DNA of 64,000 bases, taken from contig CP145417.1 in the NCBI GenBank assembly GCA_036867785.1, positions 992,001-1,056,000 of the forward strand. Direction: 5' to 3'. Made by a program: the position numbers and the translations under genes. Under the pieces are notes generated by a model, which saw only the letters and a program-made list of their open reading frames with translations, had not been told where the DNA came from and did not search any database. Origin of the DNA: Plasmodiophora brassicae. Taxonomy: Eukaryota; Endomyxa: Phytomyxea; Phytomyxea; Plasmodiophorida. How positions within the stretch are numbered: the stretch's first letter is position 1; the number at the start of each line of letters is the position of its first letter. Shown here piece by piece: positions 40,396 through 51,600 of the stretch.

Positions 40396-40521
40396 TACAT
40401 AAAGCACGACGGTCGGAAGCAGGAGACGCCCCCGAGCGAGGTTGAGTCACGCCCCGTCCCGCGACCGGAGGACGATGGTTGGTCGGTGGCAGCGTGCGCA
40501 TTCGCGTTTGGCGCTGTACAC

Positions 40522-43500
40522 ATGGACAACAAGGACGACGACGAGCAGCGGCAGCGGGTCCCCCAGCGGGCGCCTCGGACGCGTCGCATCAGCTCGAAGG
40601 TGGCCCCAGGCGAGGTGACGTCCATCACGGATCGCCTGTTCCCGACCGCTGCGCCATCGGCGGTGGCAGAGGAGGACGAGGCGGCGGGCGACAATGCCAG
40701 CGCCCCCGTGATGATCCCGGTGAGGAAGGAGAGGTCGATGAACGAGGCCATCGTGCCTGCTGAACGCGTCGACGACGTCCTGGCGGCGGACGACCCCAAG
40801 CAGGCCGCCGCCGCCGCCGCCGCTGAGCTTCAGGACGCCGACCCGGCGCCGCCTGTGCCCGAACAGGCCAGCGTCCAGCCTGTGCAGGACGCGCCCGACG
40901 ACCGCGATACGGCGTCAGCAGCGGTACCGACGGCGGACGACGACGACGCGATCGGGAACGACGCCGGTCCAGACGGGTCGGGCGCACCGACCGAGGAGCC
41001 GTCGCCCGAGGTCGCATCGGACGCTGCCGTCGGTCCAGAGCAGCAGTCCGACGACGTGGAGAAGGAGAAGAAGGACGGATGGTTCGCGGGCCTGTTCAAG
41101 CGAGGCGACGACGCCGATCAGCGCCGCGGCAGCGACGCCAAGGCCACGGGCGCTGCCGAAGATGCAAACGGGATGGGTGGCCGCCCCGACCAGCAGGATC
41201 CAGGCCAGGGCAAGACGAGCATGCCTGCCCAACAGCAACAGCAGCAGCAGCAGCAACCACAGCAGCAGCAGCAACAGGAGCAGGAGCGGGAGCGACAGGA
41301 ATTCAGTTCGAATGCCGTCGGTGGGTCGCCTGATGTACCCGGGAACGAGCGTCACCCGGCGCCGGAGAGCACGTCTCCTCGACCTGAAGACGAGCAGCGC
41401 CGCGGTCAGGAGGCCCCGAAGAAGGCGTCGGGGCAGGAGGAACCCAGGTCGAATGCGGCCGATACGTCTCGCGATGCAACACCGAGTGAACGCCGTCCAG
41501 AAGCGATGCGACAGCAGCAGGATAGCTCTCCAACGACTCCTCCTCCTCCTCGCGCTGAACAGGAACGGCACGGTCAGGACCAGCTGGCCACGAAGGGCGC
41601 GCCAGAGCAGGAGGAGTTCAGCTCGAACGCCGTCGGCGATCAGCAACGCCAGGGCGTACCCAATGGACACGATGCCGAGAAGAAACCCGATGGCGAGAAG
41701 CAGAAGGGCGGATGGTTCTCCGGGCTGTTCAAGCGAGGCAACCGGGACCGCAACGAGGCGGGCGACGCCAAGACGAATAAGGACGCCCCGTCAAACGACC
41801 GGGAGGACCAGCACGTGCCAAAGATGGACACGGCGCCGGCCGAGCAGCCGCAAGCACAGGCTGATCAGCAGCGGGACGACGACCGTTCCCGTGCGATCGC
41901 AGGAGCGGATCAGCAACCGGACGCGAACCAGTCGCCGCGAGAGCATGGCCGGGAGGTGCCCACAACAGCCCCGCCGAAGGAGGAGGCCAGTCCCAATGAC
42001 GTTGACGGGATGACGGATCCGGTGCAACCGAGTCGTTCCCCTGACGCGGATCGTGCACCTGTGCAGGAGGACGCTGACGATCCAACGACGAACAAGCCGG
42101 CGGCCGACCCGGAGGAATTCCATTCCAATGCGGTCGGCGGCGGTCAGCAACAACCCGATGAAGCGCACGTCCCGCGCGACGAGGACAATGAGGAGGCGGC
42201 CAGACCCAATGACATTGACGGGAAGGCCGATCCGGCACAACCGAGTCGTTCCCCTGAACCGGATCGTGTACCTGTCCAAGAGGACGATGACAGTCCAACG
42301 ACGAACAAGGCGGCGGCCGACCCGGAGGAGTTCCATTCCAATGCGGTCGGCGGCGGGCAGCAACAACCTGATGAAGCGCCATCGAGGGGCGACCGCGCCG
42401 ACAAGAAGGACGGCTGGTTCAGCCGCATGTTCCGGCGGGGCGACCGCCAGACGGCACCGTCGAAGGAGAACCCGTCGGAACCCGCTGCCCGCCTGCCGCA
42501 GGCGGCGTCCAATGCGATTGGCAATGACGAGGCCGCCGATGAGGTCGCCGGGCCCCCACCGTCATCCAGGCCAGACCAGGCGTTGGCGCCATCCGACGCA
42601 GACGCGTCTAACGACAACGCCGCGCCACAGCTGTCGTCGACGTCGCCTAACGATGATGTGGCGTCGACCACCGAAGCGACGTCTGGCGCGGACAACGTGC
42701 CGGCCGCGTCCAATGCCGACAGAAACGGCGCTCCAGAGGAAGGCCCGTCGCCGGTTTCGCCTATCGGGCAGGACGACGCTGGGGACACGGTAGGCAACGC
42801 TGCCGTACCCGCTCGCGGCGACGACAACGCCGATGCAAGCGGCCCGGATGATGCCCAGGAACGGAAGGTGCCGGATCCGGCCAGCTGGTTCAAAGGATTC
42901 CGAGGACGCGACCAGACGCGACGACCCGACAGCAACGACAGCGTCGCCGATAAGCAGGTCCCTGCAGACGATTCGCAGCAGGACGCCGCGCAGGGCACGC
43001 CCCAGGAGGACGCAGCGGCCGTCGCTTCCGGCGGGCGTCCGGATCGCCCCGTCGCAGAGGGCCGACCTGTCGACAACGTGGGCGACGGCAACGATAAGGG
43101 GGCGGCAGATGAACGACTGGGTGGCGACGACGGAAACGGTGCACGTGACCCATGGGATGCACAGCACGACGTGAAGGGCGCGGGGCGCCCCGCAGAGAAC
43201 GCCGTGCAACAGGACGAACCGTCACCAGCTGCTCGCAGTCGCGACGACGGCGCTGCAAAGGCGGCTCCTGCAGCCGAGTCGCAGCAGGACGCGGTGCAGG
43301 ACACGCCTCAGGTGGGAGCAGCGGCCGTCGCATCCGGCGAGCGACCGGATCGCCCTGTCGCAGAGGGCCGACCTGTCGACAACGCGGGCGACGGCAAAGG
43401 TCAGGCGGCGGCAGATAAGCGACTGGACCGAGACGACGGAAACGGTGCACGTGACCCATGGGGTGCACAGCCCGACGTGAAGGGCGCGGGGCGTCCCGCA

Positions 43501-45192
43501 GAGAACGCCGTGCAACAGGACGAACGGTCACCAGCTGCACGTGGACAGCAGCAGTCAGCGGCGGGCGACAACGTAACGTCGTCGGCAGCGGCGGTGCCCG
43601 ACGACGCTGGGCGTCCATTGGAGTCCGCACGACGTCAAGCGCCTGACGAGCGTCCTGCTCCCGACCACGGCCGGACGGAGCGTGATGACGAGCCACAGCG
43701 GGACGGGTGGTTCAGCAACTGGAGGAACCAGCGGGGCCAGGAACCGAAGGGGACCGCCTCCACCGGGGACATGGCGCCGGCATCGGCAAGCGGCAATCCT
43801 GACGACAGCAGGGACCGCCAGCATGAGCAGAATAACGAGGGTACACCGCACAACGTGAAGGGCGCAGGGCGTCCCGCAGAGACCCCCGCGCGACAGGATG
43901 AATCGTCACCAGCTGCACGTGGACAGCAGCAGCCAGCGGCGGGCGACAACGTGACGTCGTCGGCAGCGGCGGTGCCCGACGAGGCAGGGCGTCCTTTGGA
44001 GTCCGCACGACGTCAAGCGCCTGACGAGCGCCCTGCTCCCGACCAGGGCCGGACGGAGCGTGATGACGAGCCACAGCGGGACGGGTGGTTCAGCAACTGG
44101 AGGAACCAGCGGGGCCAGGAACCGAAGGCGACCGCCTCCACCAGGGACATGGCGCCGGCATCGGCGAGCGGCAACCCTGACGACAGCAGGGACCGCCAGC
44201 GTGAGCAGAATAACGAGCCGCCCGTCAAAGAGCAATCCGGTCGCCCGGTGGAACGCCGCGACGAGGACACGCCTGACGAGAGACGCGACAGCAGTCGGGA
44301 CGGCACAGCAGGGTCGCAGGACGACAGGCCAAGTGCCGAGGACACGACGAACGCATGGACTGACTGGTTCGGCAGCGGTCGCAATGGGCAGCCGACGTCG
44401 ACCATGGCCAACGACGCTGGACAGCAGCGCGAGGCAAGCAACGAGCAGCCGGCTGCGGACGACAATGGACGCCAATGGGGTGACTGGTTCGGCAAGACCA
44501 ACGAAGAGCAGCCCGCCCGGCCGGATTCGAATACGCCGCAATCGTCTCAGGCCGTTCCGGACGGGAACGCACCCGATCGACGTTTCGACGGGTCCCGCGG
44601 GCCGACAGATGGCGACGCCCAGCGACAGGATGCCGTGCCGAGCAACGATTCGCCACAAGGCCCTGATCGGAAGCAACGCAAGCGCGACGCGCCTGTCGCA
44701 CAGGACCCGTCGTCCCATCAGGACCACCCCGCGTTCCAGAACCAGGGCGACAGCGTGCCTCAGGAACATGGCGATGGCGTCAACGTTCAAGGAGCACCTA
44801 CCGACGACGCCCGCAACCAGGCGCAGGAAGAGTCAAACCCGTTCAGTAGACGACCAGCTGCAACGCTCAATGAGGGCACACAGCAGCACAATACCGACGC
44901 AGGTCAGCAAGTGCCAACCGCTGGCGGCCCTGACCAGCACCAGCAGCGGTCGCAGACGGCGGCGCCTGATCGGGTTCCGCCGGCAACGCGCGGGCAAGAA
45001 GCGGGCGATGGCGATGGTGCCGACGACAATGGCAGGACGACGAGGTCCGCGGCCAGAGACCAGGAGGCCGGTGATGCAGAAGCGACCGGCGACGGGCAGG
45101 AACCCGACATGTCCGACTGGACAGAGGTTCGCAAACGGCAGTGGCGTCGTCGCAACCGACGACAGCGAGTGTTTCGAGCATGGGGAGAATGA
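40522..45192 (+). CDS. 1556-residue intrinsically disordered repeat protein with recurrent WF motifs
   Basis: A single open frame from the Met at 40522 (MDNKDDDEQRQR) with no folded domain, dominated by Asp, Glu, Gln, Pro, Arg, Ala and Ser. A short motif recurs along the whole length: KDGWFAGLFKRG, GGWFSGLFKRG, KDGWFSRMFRRG, ASWFKGFRGR, RDGWFSNWRNQRG (twice), TDWFGSGRNG and GDWFGKTNEE. A second motif is EF(S/H)SNAVGG (four times). There are two larger duplications: one with SRSPEPDRVPVQED...PEEFHSNAVGG, and one with VKGAGRPAE...PAARG. A poly-Gln tract lies near residues 240-260 and the C-terminus is basic (RKRQWRRRNRRQR). The repeated aromatic motif in a disordered chain suggests a multivalent scaffold that recruits a partner; this is inference. 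No homologue recognised. Confidence 0.75.
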   Translation: MDNKDDDEQRQRVPQRAPRTRRISSKVAPGEVTSITDRLFPTAAPSAVAEEDEAAGDNASAPVMIPVRKERSMNEAIVPAERVDDVLAADDPKQAAAAAAAELQDADPAPPVPEQASVQPVQDAPDDRDTASAAVPTADDDDAIGNDAGPDGSGAPTEEPSPEVASDAAVGPEQQSDDVEKEKKDGWFAGLFKRGDDADQRRGSDAKATGAAEDANGMGGRPDQQDPGQGKTSMPAQQQQQQQQQPQQQQQQEQERERQEFSSNAVGGSPDVPGNERHPAPESTSPRPEDEQRRGQEAPKKASGQEEPRSNAADTSRDATPSERRPEAMRQQQDSSPTTPPPPRAEQERHGQDQLATKGAPEQEEFSSNAVGDQQRQGVPNGHDAEKKPDGEKQKGGWFSGLFKRGNRDRNEAGDAKTNKDAPSNDREDQHVPKMDTAPAEQPQAQADQQRDDDRSRAIAGADQQPDANQSPREHGREVPTTAPPKEEASPNDVDGMTDPVQPSRSPDADRAPVQEDADDPTTNKPAADPEEFHSNAVGGGQQQPDEAHVPRDEDNEEAARPNDIDGKADPAQPSRSPEPDRVPVQEDDDSPTTNKAAADPEEFHSNAVGGGQQQPDEAPSRGDRADKKDGWFSRMFRRGDRQTAPSKENPSEPAARLPQAASNAIGNDEAADEVAGPPPSSRPDQALAPSDADASNDNAAPQLSSTSPNDDVASTTEATSGADNVPAASNADRNGAPEEGPSPVSPIGQDDAGDTVGNAAVPARGDDNADASGPDDAQERKVPDPASWFKGFRGRDQTRRPDSNDSVADKQVPADDSQQDAAQGTPQEDAAAVASGGRPDRPVAEGRPVDNVGDGNDKGAADERLGGDDGNGARDPWDAQHDVKGAGRPAENAVQQDEPSPAARSRDDGAAKAAPAAESQQDAVQDTPQVGAAAVASGERPDRPVAEGRPVDNAGDGKGQAAADKRLDRDDGNGARDPWGAQPDVKGAGRPAENAVQQDERSPAARGQQQSAAGDNVTSSAAAVPDDAGRPLESARRQAPDERPAPDHGRTERDDEPQRDGWFSNWRNQRGQEPKGTASTGDMAPASASGNPDDSRDRQHEQNNEGTPHNVKGAGRPAETPARQDESSPAARGQQQPAAGDNVTSSAAAVPDEAGRPLESARRQAPDERPAPDQGRTERDDEPQRDGWFSNWRNQRGQEPKATASTRDMAPASASGNPDDSRDRQREQNNEPPVKEQSGRPVERRDEDTPDERRDSSRDGTAGSQDDRPSAEDTTNAWTDWFGSGRNGQPTSTMANDAGQQREASNEQPAADDNGRQWGDWFGKTNEEQPARPDSNTPQSSQAVPDGNAPDRRFDGSRGPTDGDAQRQDAVPSNDSPQGPDRKQRKRDAPVAQDPSSHQDHPAFQNQGDSVPQEHGDGVNVQGAPTDDARNQAQEESNPFSRRPAATLNEGTQQHNTDAGQQVPTAGGPDQHQQRSQTAAPDRVPPATRGQEAGDGDGADDNGRTTRSAARDQEAGDAEATGDGQEPDMSDWTEVRKRQWRRRNRRQRVFRAWGE

Positions 45193-45197
45193 ATAAA
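45192..45197 (+). terminator. Poly(A) signal AATAAA overlapping the stop codon
   Basis: The TGA at 45190-45192 runs directly into AATAAA (TGAATAAA). Only 168 bp separate it from the stop of the convergent PEX5 gene. Confidence 0.5.
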
Positions 45198-45359
45198 CGC
45201 CCATGGCCGTTGATAGCACTGAAGCCTTGTTGCGCGGGACGGGACCGGTTCACGGCGGCGCCATGGTCGATTTCGTCCAGTTCGCAACACCGCCCCTGGG
45301 CGCTTTGCTGTCGGACGATCCCAAACCGTTGCCCCGAGGACACATACGTCGCGTATAGT

Positions 45360-47516
45360 TTAGAAGTCGAAATGGGGCCGGAACAGGTTCACGTCGCGCT
45401 TGTCGACGAGCGAGCAGATCTCCGGCGGTTGGTTCATCGACGCCAGCGTAATGCTCAGATAGCTCCAGACGTGGTCCGCCGCAGGGTTCCTGGCAAGCGT
45501 CGCCAGGTACGTCTGGGCGGCTTCCCGATGGAGGCCTTGGTTGGCGAAGCTTATGCCCAAGTTGGCCAGCGCCCGGACGTAGTTCGGCTTCAGCTCCAAC
45601 GCTCTGAGTAGAACAACCGATGGTTATCGTGAGACAGTCGACCGGTGAACGAAACGTACCTTCGGTACGAGTGGACAGCGCTGTGGCTCTGCGCCCCGTT
45701 GGCCTGCGTGGCGCCAAGCTTGTTCCATAGCGACGGGTCGTCCGGCTTCAATTGGGTGGCCTGAAGCAGGTGCTGCGATGCTCGGGAATACTCCCCGGAT
45801 ATGTTGAACAGAACGCCCAGCACGGCCTGGACGTCTGGATCCTGCGGTTTCATGGCCGCAGCCTTGAGGAACATCTCGGTGACTTCCTCGCACAGCGAGG
45901 AGGACGATGACGAGCCATGAAGCTGCGGCGTGGCAGGAGACGACGCTGCAGCCTTGCCCGACGTGTCGATGAACTGGAAGTCGGGGTTGTTCTCAAGCCA
46001 CGATTTCAGCGCCGACAGCGCGCGAGGCTGGTCAAGGTCGTTGGTGTGGCTAACGCCCAGCATCAGCAGGGATTGGAGATTGTAAGGGTCGAGATCCAGC
46101 GCCGTTGTGAGAGCCGCAATGCACTGCGGGTCGTTCTCGTTGTCGGCGTTGCACTGCCCCAGCAGCCTCCACGCGTCGACATTGTTCGGCGAGCGCTGCA
46201 CCTCGGCTTCGAACGCCAGAACAGCATCTCCCAGAAGACCGGCCTTCATGAGGGATAGCCCCTCCTGCATGGGGTCTTCGGACCTCATGAATGGATTCGA
46301 CTCTGCGAACACGTACGACGCGTGCCGAGTGGGGTCCTGGGCGGGTCGTTCCCGATGCATGGACTCCACGTACTCCTTCCAGTCAAAGTTGTCGAAATCG
46401 TCCAGCCAGGCCGTCGTCATATCCTCCAGCTCCGCCGCTCCTTGCTGGCCCTCAAACTGTTGGGCCCAGTTCTCAGCACCGTGCTCCTGGCCCGTGGCAA
46501 ACTCGTTCGCCCAGGCGGTTTCTGTCGCGCCGGACTCGAACTCGCTCGCCCAGGGATCATATCTGTGCCAACAGCGGGCGTGAGATGAAGGTTGCGAGCC
46601 CCAAGTACCCCCGCTCAGCACTGACAGCGTTTCGAACTGTTCCACTGTCGACATCTCGGGTGGGACAATTTCCTTCACACAGTTGGCCTCCTCGTCGAGT
46701 TCGATCTCGCCTTTCTCCAACTGCACAACGACGTGTGATCAGGCCTGGAACTGGGAACAACACGGAGCGGCAATTACCCGCGCAAGGAAGTTCACGAATC
46801 GCGACGTGCGAATCTTCTCATTGGAGCAGGTCTGAAGCTTTCTCAGCATTCCCGAGTCGAGCGGCCCGGACGGGGTCGTCTTCCGAGCTCGCTCCTGACG
46901 TTCGAACTCATCCGGCCAGCTCTGCTGCTCGAACTGCTCCGCCCACGACTGGTTCTGCGGGGCCGCCCCGACGAACTCGCTGACCCACTCTGCAACGACG
47001 AACGTGTCTGGGTCAACTGCGCAGTCGGAACAGGCGCCGGTCACGTACCTGGACGGGGACCTGCCTGATGCACTGAAAGGAACTGGTCCGCCCATGGATT
47101 CGGAGCGGAAACATGCGGCATGTAGAGCTGGGCGTGCATGGCAGACGGGGGAGGCGCGACTTGCAATTTCCAATGCTCAAACTGGTCGACGAGCGCGTCC
47201 GGTGCGAGTGACGCGTGCTGTCCGCCGGCGTCGTACAGCCTCTCTACCAGCCGGTCGTTTGTTCACAGGGCACGCGCCATGCCCACAACGGAGTACGCAT
47301 ACCGAACTGAGCAACCTGGTCGACAGGGCCCATGGGCGCCGACCGTTCATGTTCGGCAAGAACGTCCGTCGGCGACGGCCACGCGACGGCCGACGGCGGC
47401 GCGCCGGCGAACTCGAGCCGCCCGTGGATGTCCTTCCCGGCGACCTGCGATGCCAGCTGCCCGAACGCGGATCGCTGGCCGCACTCGCCCGACGACGCCA
47501 GCTGACGTAACGCCAT
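45360..47516 (-). CDS. PEX5: PTS1 import receptor PEX5
   Basis: Five exons with about 60-nt introns, starting MALRQLASSGECGQ at 47516; exon 1 is 47303-47516 and exon 2 begins at 47243, and the last exon starts near 45607. The N-terminus keeps the single Cys used for mono-ubiquitination (GEC) followed by the SAFGQLASQVAGKD block. The middle holds eight WxxxF motifs that bind PEX14/PEX13: WADQF, WVSEF, WAEQF, WPDEF, WASEF, WANEF, WAQQF and WLDDF. The C-terminal half is the TPR domain that reads the C-terminal SKL-type signal: YVFAESNPFMRSEDPMQEGL, AVLAFEAEVQRSP, AWRLLGQCNADNENDPQCIA, LDPYNLQSLLMLGVSHTN, SLWNKLGATQANG, YVRALANLGIS. Together with PEX16 at 29.6 kb it shows functional peroxisomes. 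Confidence 0.93.
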
Positions 47517-47660
47517 CGTCAACGCGCAAACGTCGCCGACCGCGCCCCAAATGCCCAAGTCCGTGACCGGCCTCGTCCAACACTTGAGGAGCGCACGCGC
47601 GCACCAACCGAAGATGGGCCAGCCCGGTTCGCACAACAACGCTGGCGTGTGTGTTTCAGC

Positions 47661-47666
47661 GTTTTA
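47661..47666 (-). terminator. Poly(A) signal downstream of the SWIB gene
   Basis: TTTATT on the plus strand is AATAAA on the minus strand, 53 nt past the SWIB stop. Confidence 0.5.
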
Positions 47667-47718
47667 TTCACAGTATGGGCGTGGCGGATGAGGTTGACAA
47701 ACGACGACGACGACGACC

Positions 47719-48081
47719 TCACATCTTCTTCGAGGACTTGACGGCGCCGAGGATGTGCGGCTGGATGGCTTTGCCGATCCTGAACATGCCGATCTCCTTG
47801 CCGCCCATGACCTTCTTCAGCTTGGCGTCGCAGACGACGACGCGTTTGTCGGACGACTTCTGCAGGTCGTTCTTCTTGATGTAGCCCCAGACCTGCTTCG
47901 TGACGGCCGTGCGGGTCAGCGACTTCTTGCCACCGCAGACGGCGCTGAGTTCCGGCGACAGCTTATGGGTGCGCGTGTTCAGGAACGTCTTACGCGACTT
48001 GGGCCCCGCCGATCGCGCGAACGCCGCCATTGAGAAACCGGTCTTGGCCGCCGGCAGCATCGAACGAACCAGGCGGAACAT
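47719..48081 (-). CDS. SWIB/MDM2-domain protein, probably mitochondrial
   Basis: 120 residues, single exon. The N-terminus (MFRLVRSMLPAAKTGFSMAAFARS) is basic and free of acids, like a mitochondrial presequence. The rest is a complete SWIB domain: LSAVCGGKKSLTRTAVTKQVWGY, IKKNDLQKSSDKRVVVCDAKLKKVMGGKEIGMF and the C-terminal helix. SWIB domains occur in BAF60-type chromatin remodelers and, as stand-alone proteins, in plant and algal organelles, where some package DNA. The small size and presequence favour the organellar type. AATAAA lies 53 nt downstream. Confidence 0.85.
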   Translation of the reverse strand: MFRLVRSMLPAAKTGFSMAAFARSAGPKSRKTFLNTRTHKLSPELSAVCGGKKSLTRTAVTKQVWGYIKKNDLQKSSDKRVVVCDAKLKKVMGGKEIGMFRIGKAIQPHILGAVKSSKKM

Positions 48082-48601
48082 GGTCGACAGCTATGTTTGG
48101 GATTCGAGAACCAACGGCACCAAACGCCCGGACGGATTCAGCTTTGGGCGCGAGTCACAGGAGAGATCACAGCTCAGCTGGCAGACGACCTCCCCAATCG
48201 CACTGCAGTCGCCGTCTCTGGGACTACGTGCCCATCCTGTGCTGCAGAGACGACTCTGCTTCCCCCCAATCACCCGGTCCACCAATTGCCACACCGGTCA
48301 TACAGACCCTGGTGGATCTGCATAGCGAACCGCACGGTGAAACGTCGAGTCCACGCGAGGCCCGTAACGAACCGCGGTATGCGACGCTGGACCGTTACAC
48401 GGGTTGCTCAACAGGGCATTTGGCGTCATGATCCCCCAGACGACGTCGCCGTCGCCGGCAACGATGCTGGCGTGCGCCATGCTGGCCGTGACGGCGATCG
48501 TGCTGGTCCGCGCGGCGCGGCCGCATCGTCGACGGCGTCGCCGCGTGCCACTGGCAGGGGGAGGTGCAGTTCCCAGTGGCGCGAAGAAGTGCGTGGTCAG
48601 A
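48082..48601. promoter_or_regulatory. Divergent 5' region of the SWIB and UBR genes
   Basis: About 520 bp. The UBR frame is already open from 48404 and has a Met at 48428, so part of this may be coding (a hydrophobic, then Arg-rich stretch). No other gene seen. Confidence 0.4.
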
Positions 48602-51600
48602 ATGATGGCGGCTGCCGATTCGCGGCAGCAGCTGGTGACGCGGGCGCCGCCGCCGGGGCCGCTACCCGTCGAGATCCGGTCGGCGCTGCCGGATGTCGCA
48701 CGCGACGTCGTCCTGTACAGCGAGGACGGCGACCTGCGCGCCTGGGTCCTGCGCCTGATTGCGCCGCCCGCCGCCGAGGATGCCGCCGCGTTCGTCGACG
48801 GGTTGCGACAGGCGAACACGTCGAGCGTCTGCGCGTATTCGTTCAAGGCTGGCGAGCCGGCGTATCAGTGCGGCACGTGCGGTGTTGACCCGACGTGTAT
48901 CCAGTGCGCGGCGTGCTTTACCGCCGCTGATCACACCGGGCACGACATCAAGATGACGCATGCCGGCGGCGGTGGCATGTGCGATTGCGGTGATGAGAGC
49001 TCGTGGGCTCCTGCTGGGTTCTGTCGTAATCATCGTGGACGTTCCGCCACGGTCGACGTTCCCAGCTGCAGCCTTCCAGAGCACACATCCACCGTCATTT
49101 CGGAATTCGTGAGGCTGGCAGCGTTATCACTGCTCCATACCGATGGACACTTCGCTGTCGATGACAGCATTCCGACGTACGATGGGGGATACGTCGGCGT
49201 CCTGTTCAACGACGACGTCCATTCGTTCGATTCAGTGGTGAGCCACCTGCAGCATGTTACCGGGTTGACGCGACGCGGCGCCACGACGACCGCGCTGGTC
49301 GTGGACCTGTTCGGGCAGAGCGTCTTCTTTCGCGGGTCAATGCAACAGTGCCAGGATGCGGTTGATTCCATCACGGAGCGTGTCGGCGTTGATGCGTCCG
49401 TGCAGAACCTGCCGGCGTTTCTGATCAAGGAATCCCGGTTGATTCGTCTGCTGGATATACTCACCGACCTGTGCTCCTGCTCCGACCTCTTGCGCGATGC
49501 CGTCGGGCGCTCGTTGACGACAACCACTACGTCGACGTTAGGAGATGGCCACGCGATCCCGCTGGTGTCCGCCATCATGCGCGTCTCGGCGATCCTGCAA
49601 CGCGAGCTGTCGCAGGCGGTTGGCCGCCTGCACTTTCAGCTGTTCGTGGACGCGGAGTTCAAGGAGTACTTCACGATGGTCTTCACCCGGGACTATTCGC
49701 GCCTTCTCACGAGCGCCCGGCACGCGCGGCACTCGCGCACCCGGTCTGTGCTGGACTACTCGGTCCAGCTGTACACGATTCCCGATATGGTCTTGCGCTT
49801 GTGCCGGGAGCAGGACCTGCTCTCTGTTTTCTTGTCGAACTTTCGCAATTGGTTCTTGGACCATCTGGAAGAGTCGAATCTGGATGCGCGCCCGTTCAGT
49901 GATTTGCAGTACATCCTGAGGAACCATGGCGTTCTTGAGTTTGTCATTTCCGAACGTGTCGATCTTCTGCAGTCGTGGCTCGATATTCTTCGCGTCGCCG
50001 AAGGCATCGATTCTCAAAGGCGTGAATGCGGACCGAATCATGTCGAATACGAGAGCCTCGCTTGGTACGGCGCCTTCGCTATTACTGCGAGCCTGTTCCT
50101 AGTGACGCGCGTTCTACGAGATGACATCATGCCGCTGTGGGCAAAGGAGCATCTCGATACCGTGATTCGCCCTCTGGTGTCGCGGTTCATGTCCGACTGG
50201 TCATCGCAGCCTCGAGAGGACCGTGTTGATCTCGGCAACGGGTTCTCTGCTGCCCGGTGCGACATCGTTAACGGCGGCCCCGTGTCGCTGCACTTTCCCC
50301 TACGACGCTTTCTTATGGAACTTGTTGGGACGTTCTGCGTCCAGACCGGCACGTCGCTGTCCGAATGTTTACCTGGGCCGGATGATGCTGTTGCTTTGGT
50401 AGACGAACTTATTCGTGCGTGTGCCTTCACGTGTCACGCTCGTGCCTCTCTCTGGGTCCGCAACGGTAACTTCATTATCCAGCAAGCAGTTGCGTATTCG
50501 CGTTCGGGAACCTTCCGTTCTGCCATGTTTGCCGGCGATCTATTCGGCATGCAATGCGCTGCTGTGCGCCTTGGCGCGGCGCCCTTTCTTTCCTTAATGT
50601 CGTATCGGTTTGCGATTCATGATGTTCTCGAGATTGGGACGGGCAATCTGCCATCATTTGCTGTCATTCGAGAATCGTGGGACCCGGAGAAGGTCAACTA
50701 CACTGTTGAGGCATTCGTGGAAGTCTTTATTACAGTGTTGACCGATCGGGGGCATCTCCGTCACCAACACGATCACGAGCTTTGGTCGCTTCGTCGCAAC
50801 GTCGTCCACTGTTTGCTGCTGGGTGAAGCGACGTACAGTGAGGTCCTTCAGTTCTTTGGCGTCGAGCAGCCTCCTGAATACCTGGACGACATGCTGGACG
50901 AAGTCGCTGTCTACATTGTCCCTCGTGACATGGAATCCGGCAAGTACCGCGTGCGCGATTCGGCAGCGCTTGAGCATTTCGATCCCTTCTTCGCCCACTA
51001 TTCGGACGTGCAGAAGCAGCAAGCGCAGGACAATTTCTCGAAGTTGATGTCCAGTCGGGGTCACGACATCGGGTCTCGGCGGATTCCCCCGTTGCCCGTA
51101 GTGGCGCCCCCGTTTCTCCCCCTGTTGGATATCGTGGTATCTTGCGACGTTGTCGCTCTGGTTCGAAAGCTCCTGACCATGAATCCTGGTCCCCGCCTGT
51201 TGTCCTCTGCGCTATACTTGGTGTCGTTGGCGATCAACGACATTACCCATAACGGGGTTGCGTCAGATGCTTGGGCGGCCGCCATTGTCCAATCTGGTGA
51301 CGATCACAGCGTCCTTCGTACTCTGTGCCAGATTGTTGTGCTAAGTGTATGCGTTTGCCTCGAGTCGTGTGGGTCTGGGACTCTGATTGACCTGCACAGG
51401 AGACTCATAATGAAGCGTCGAACGGCCTTCTTGCCGTTAAAGCGGAAAGGCATCATGTCGACGAAGTTCGGTTGATATTGAAGGATCTGAGGGAGCTGAG
51501 TGAAGACTGCCGCGCTGTCATCGACTCGTACCAATTCCGGCCAACGGTAAATGACTGAAACCTGATCGTTGATCTGCGCGCCTGTAGTGAATTTGGATGT

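Noticed and set aside
42144-44790. Several 290-390-codon minus-strand frames
   Set aside because: Antisense to the disordered WF-motif protein; the plus frame is continuous over 1556 codons and has conserved motifs, these do not.
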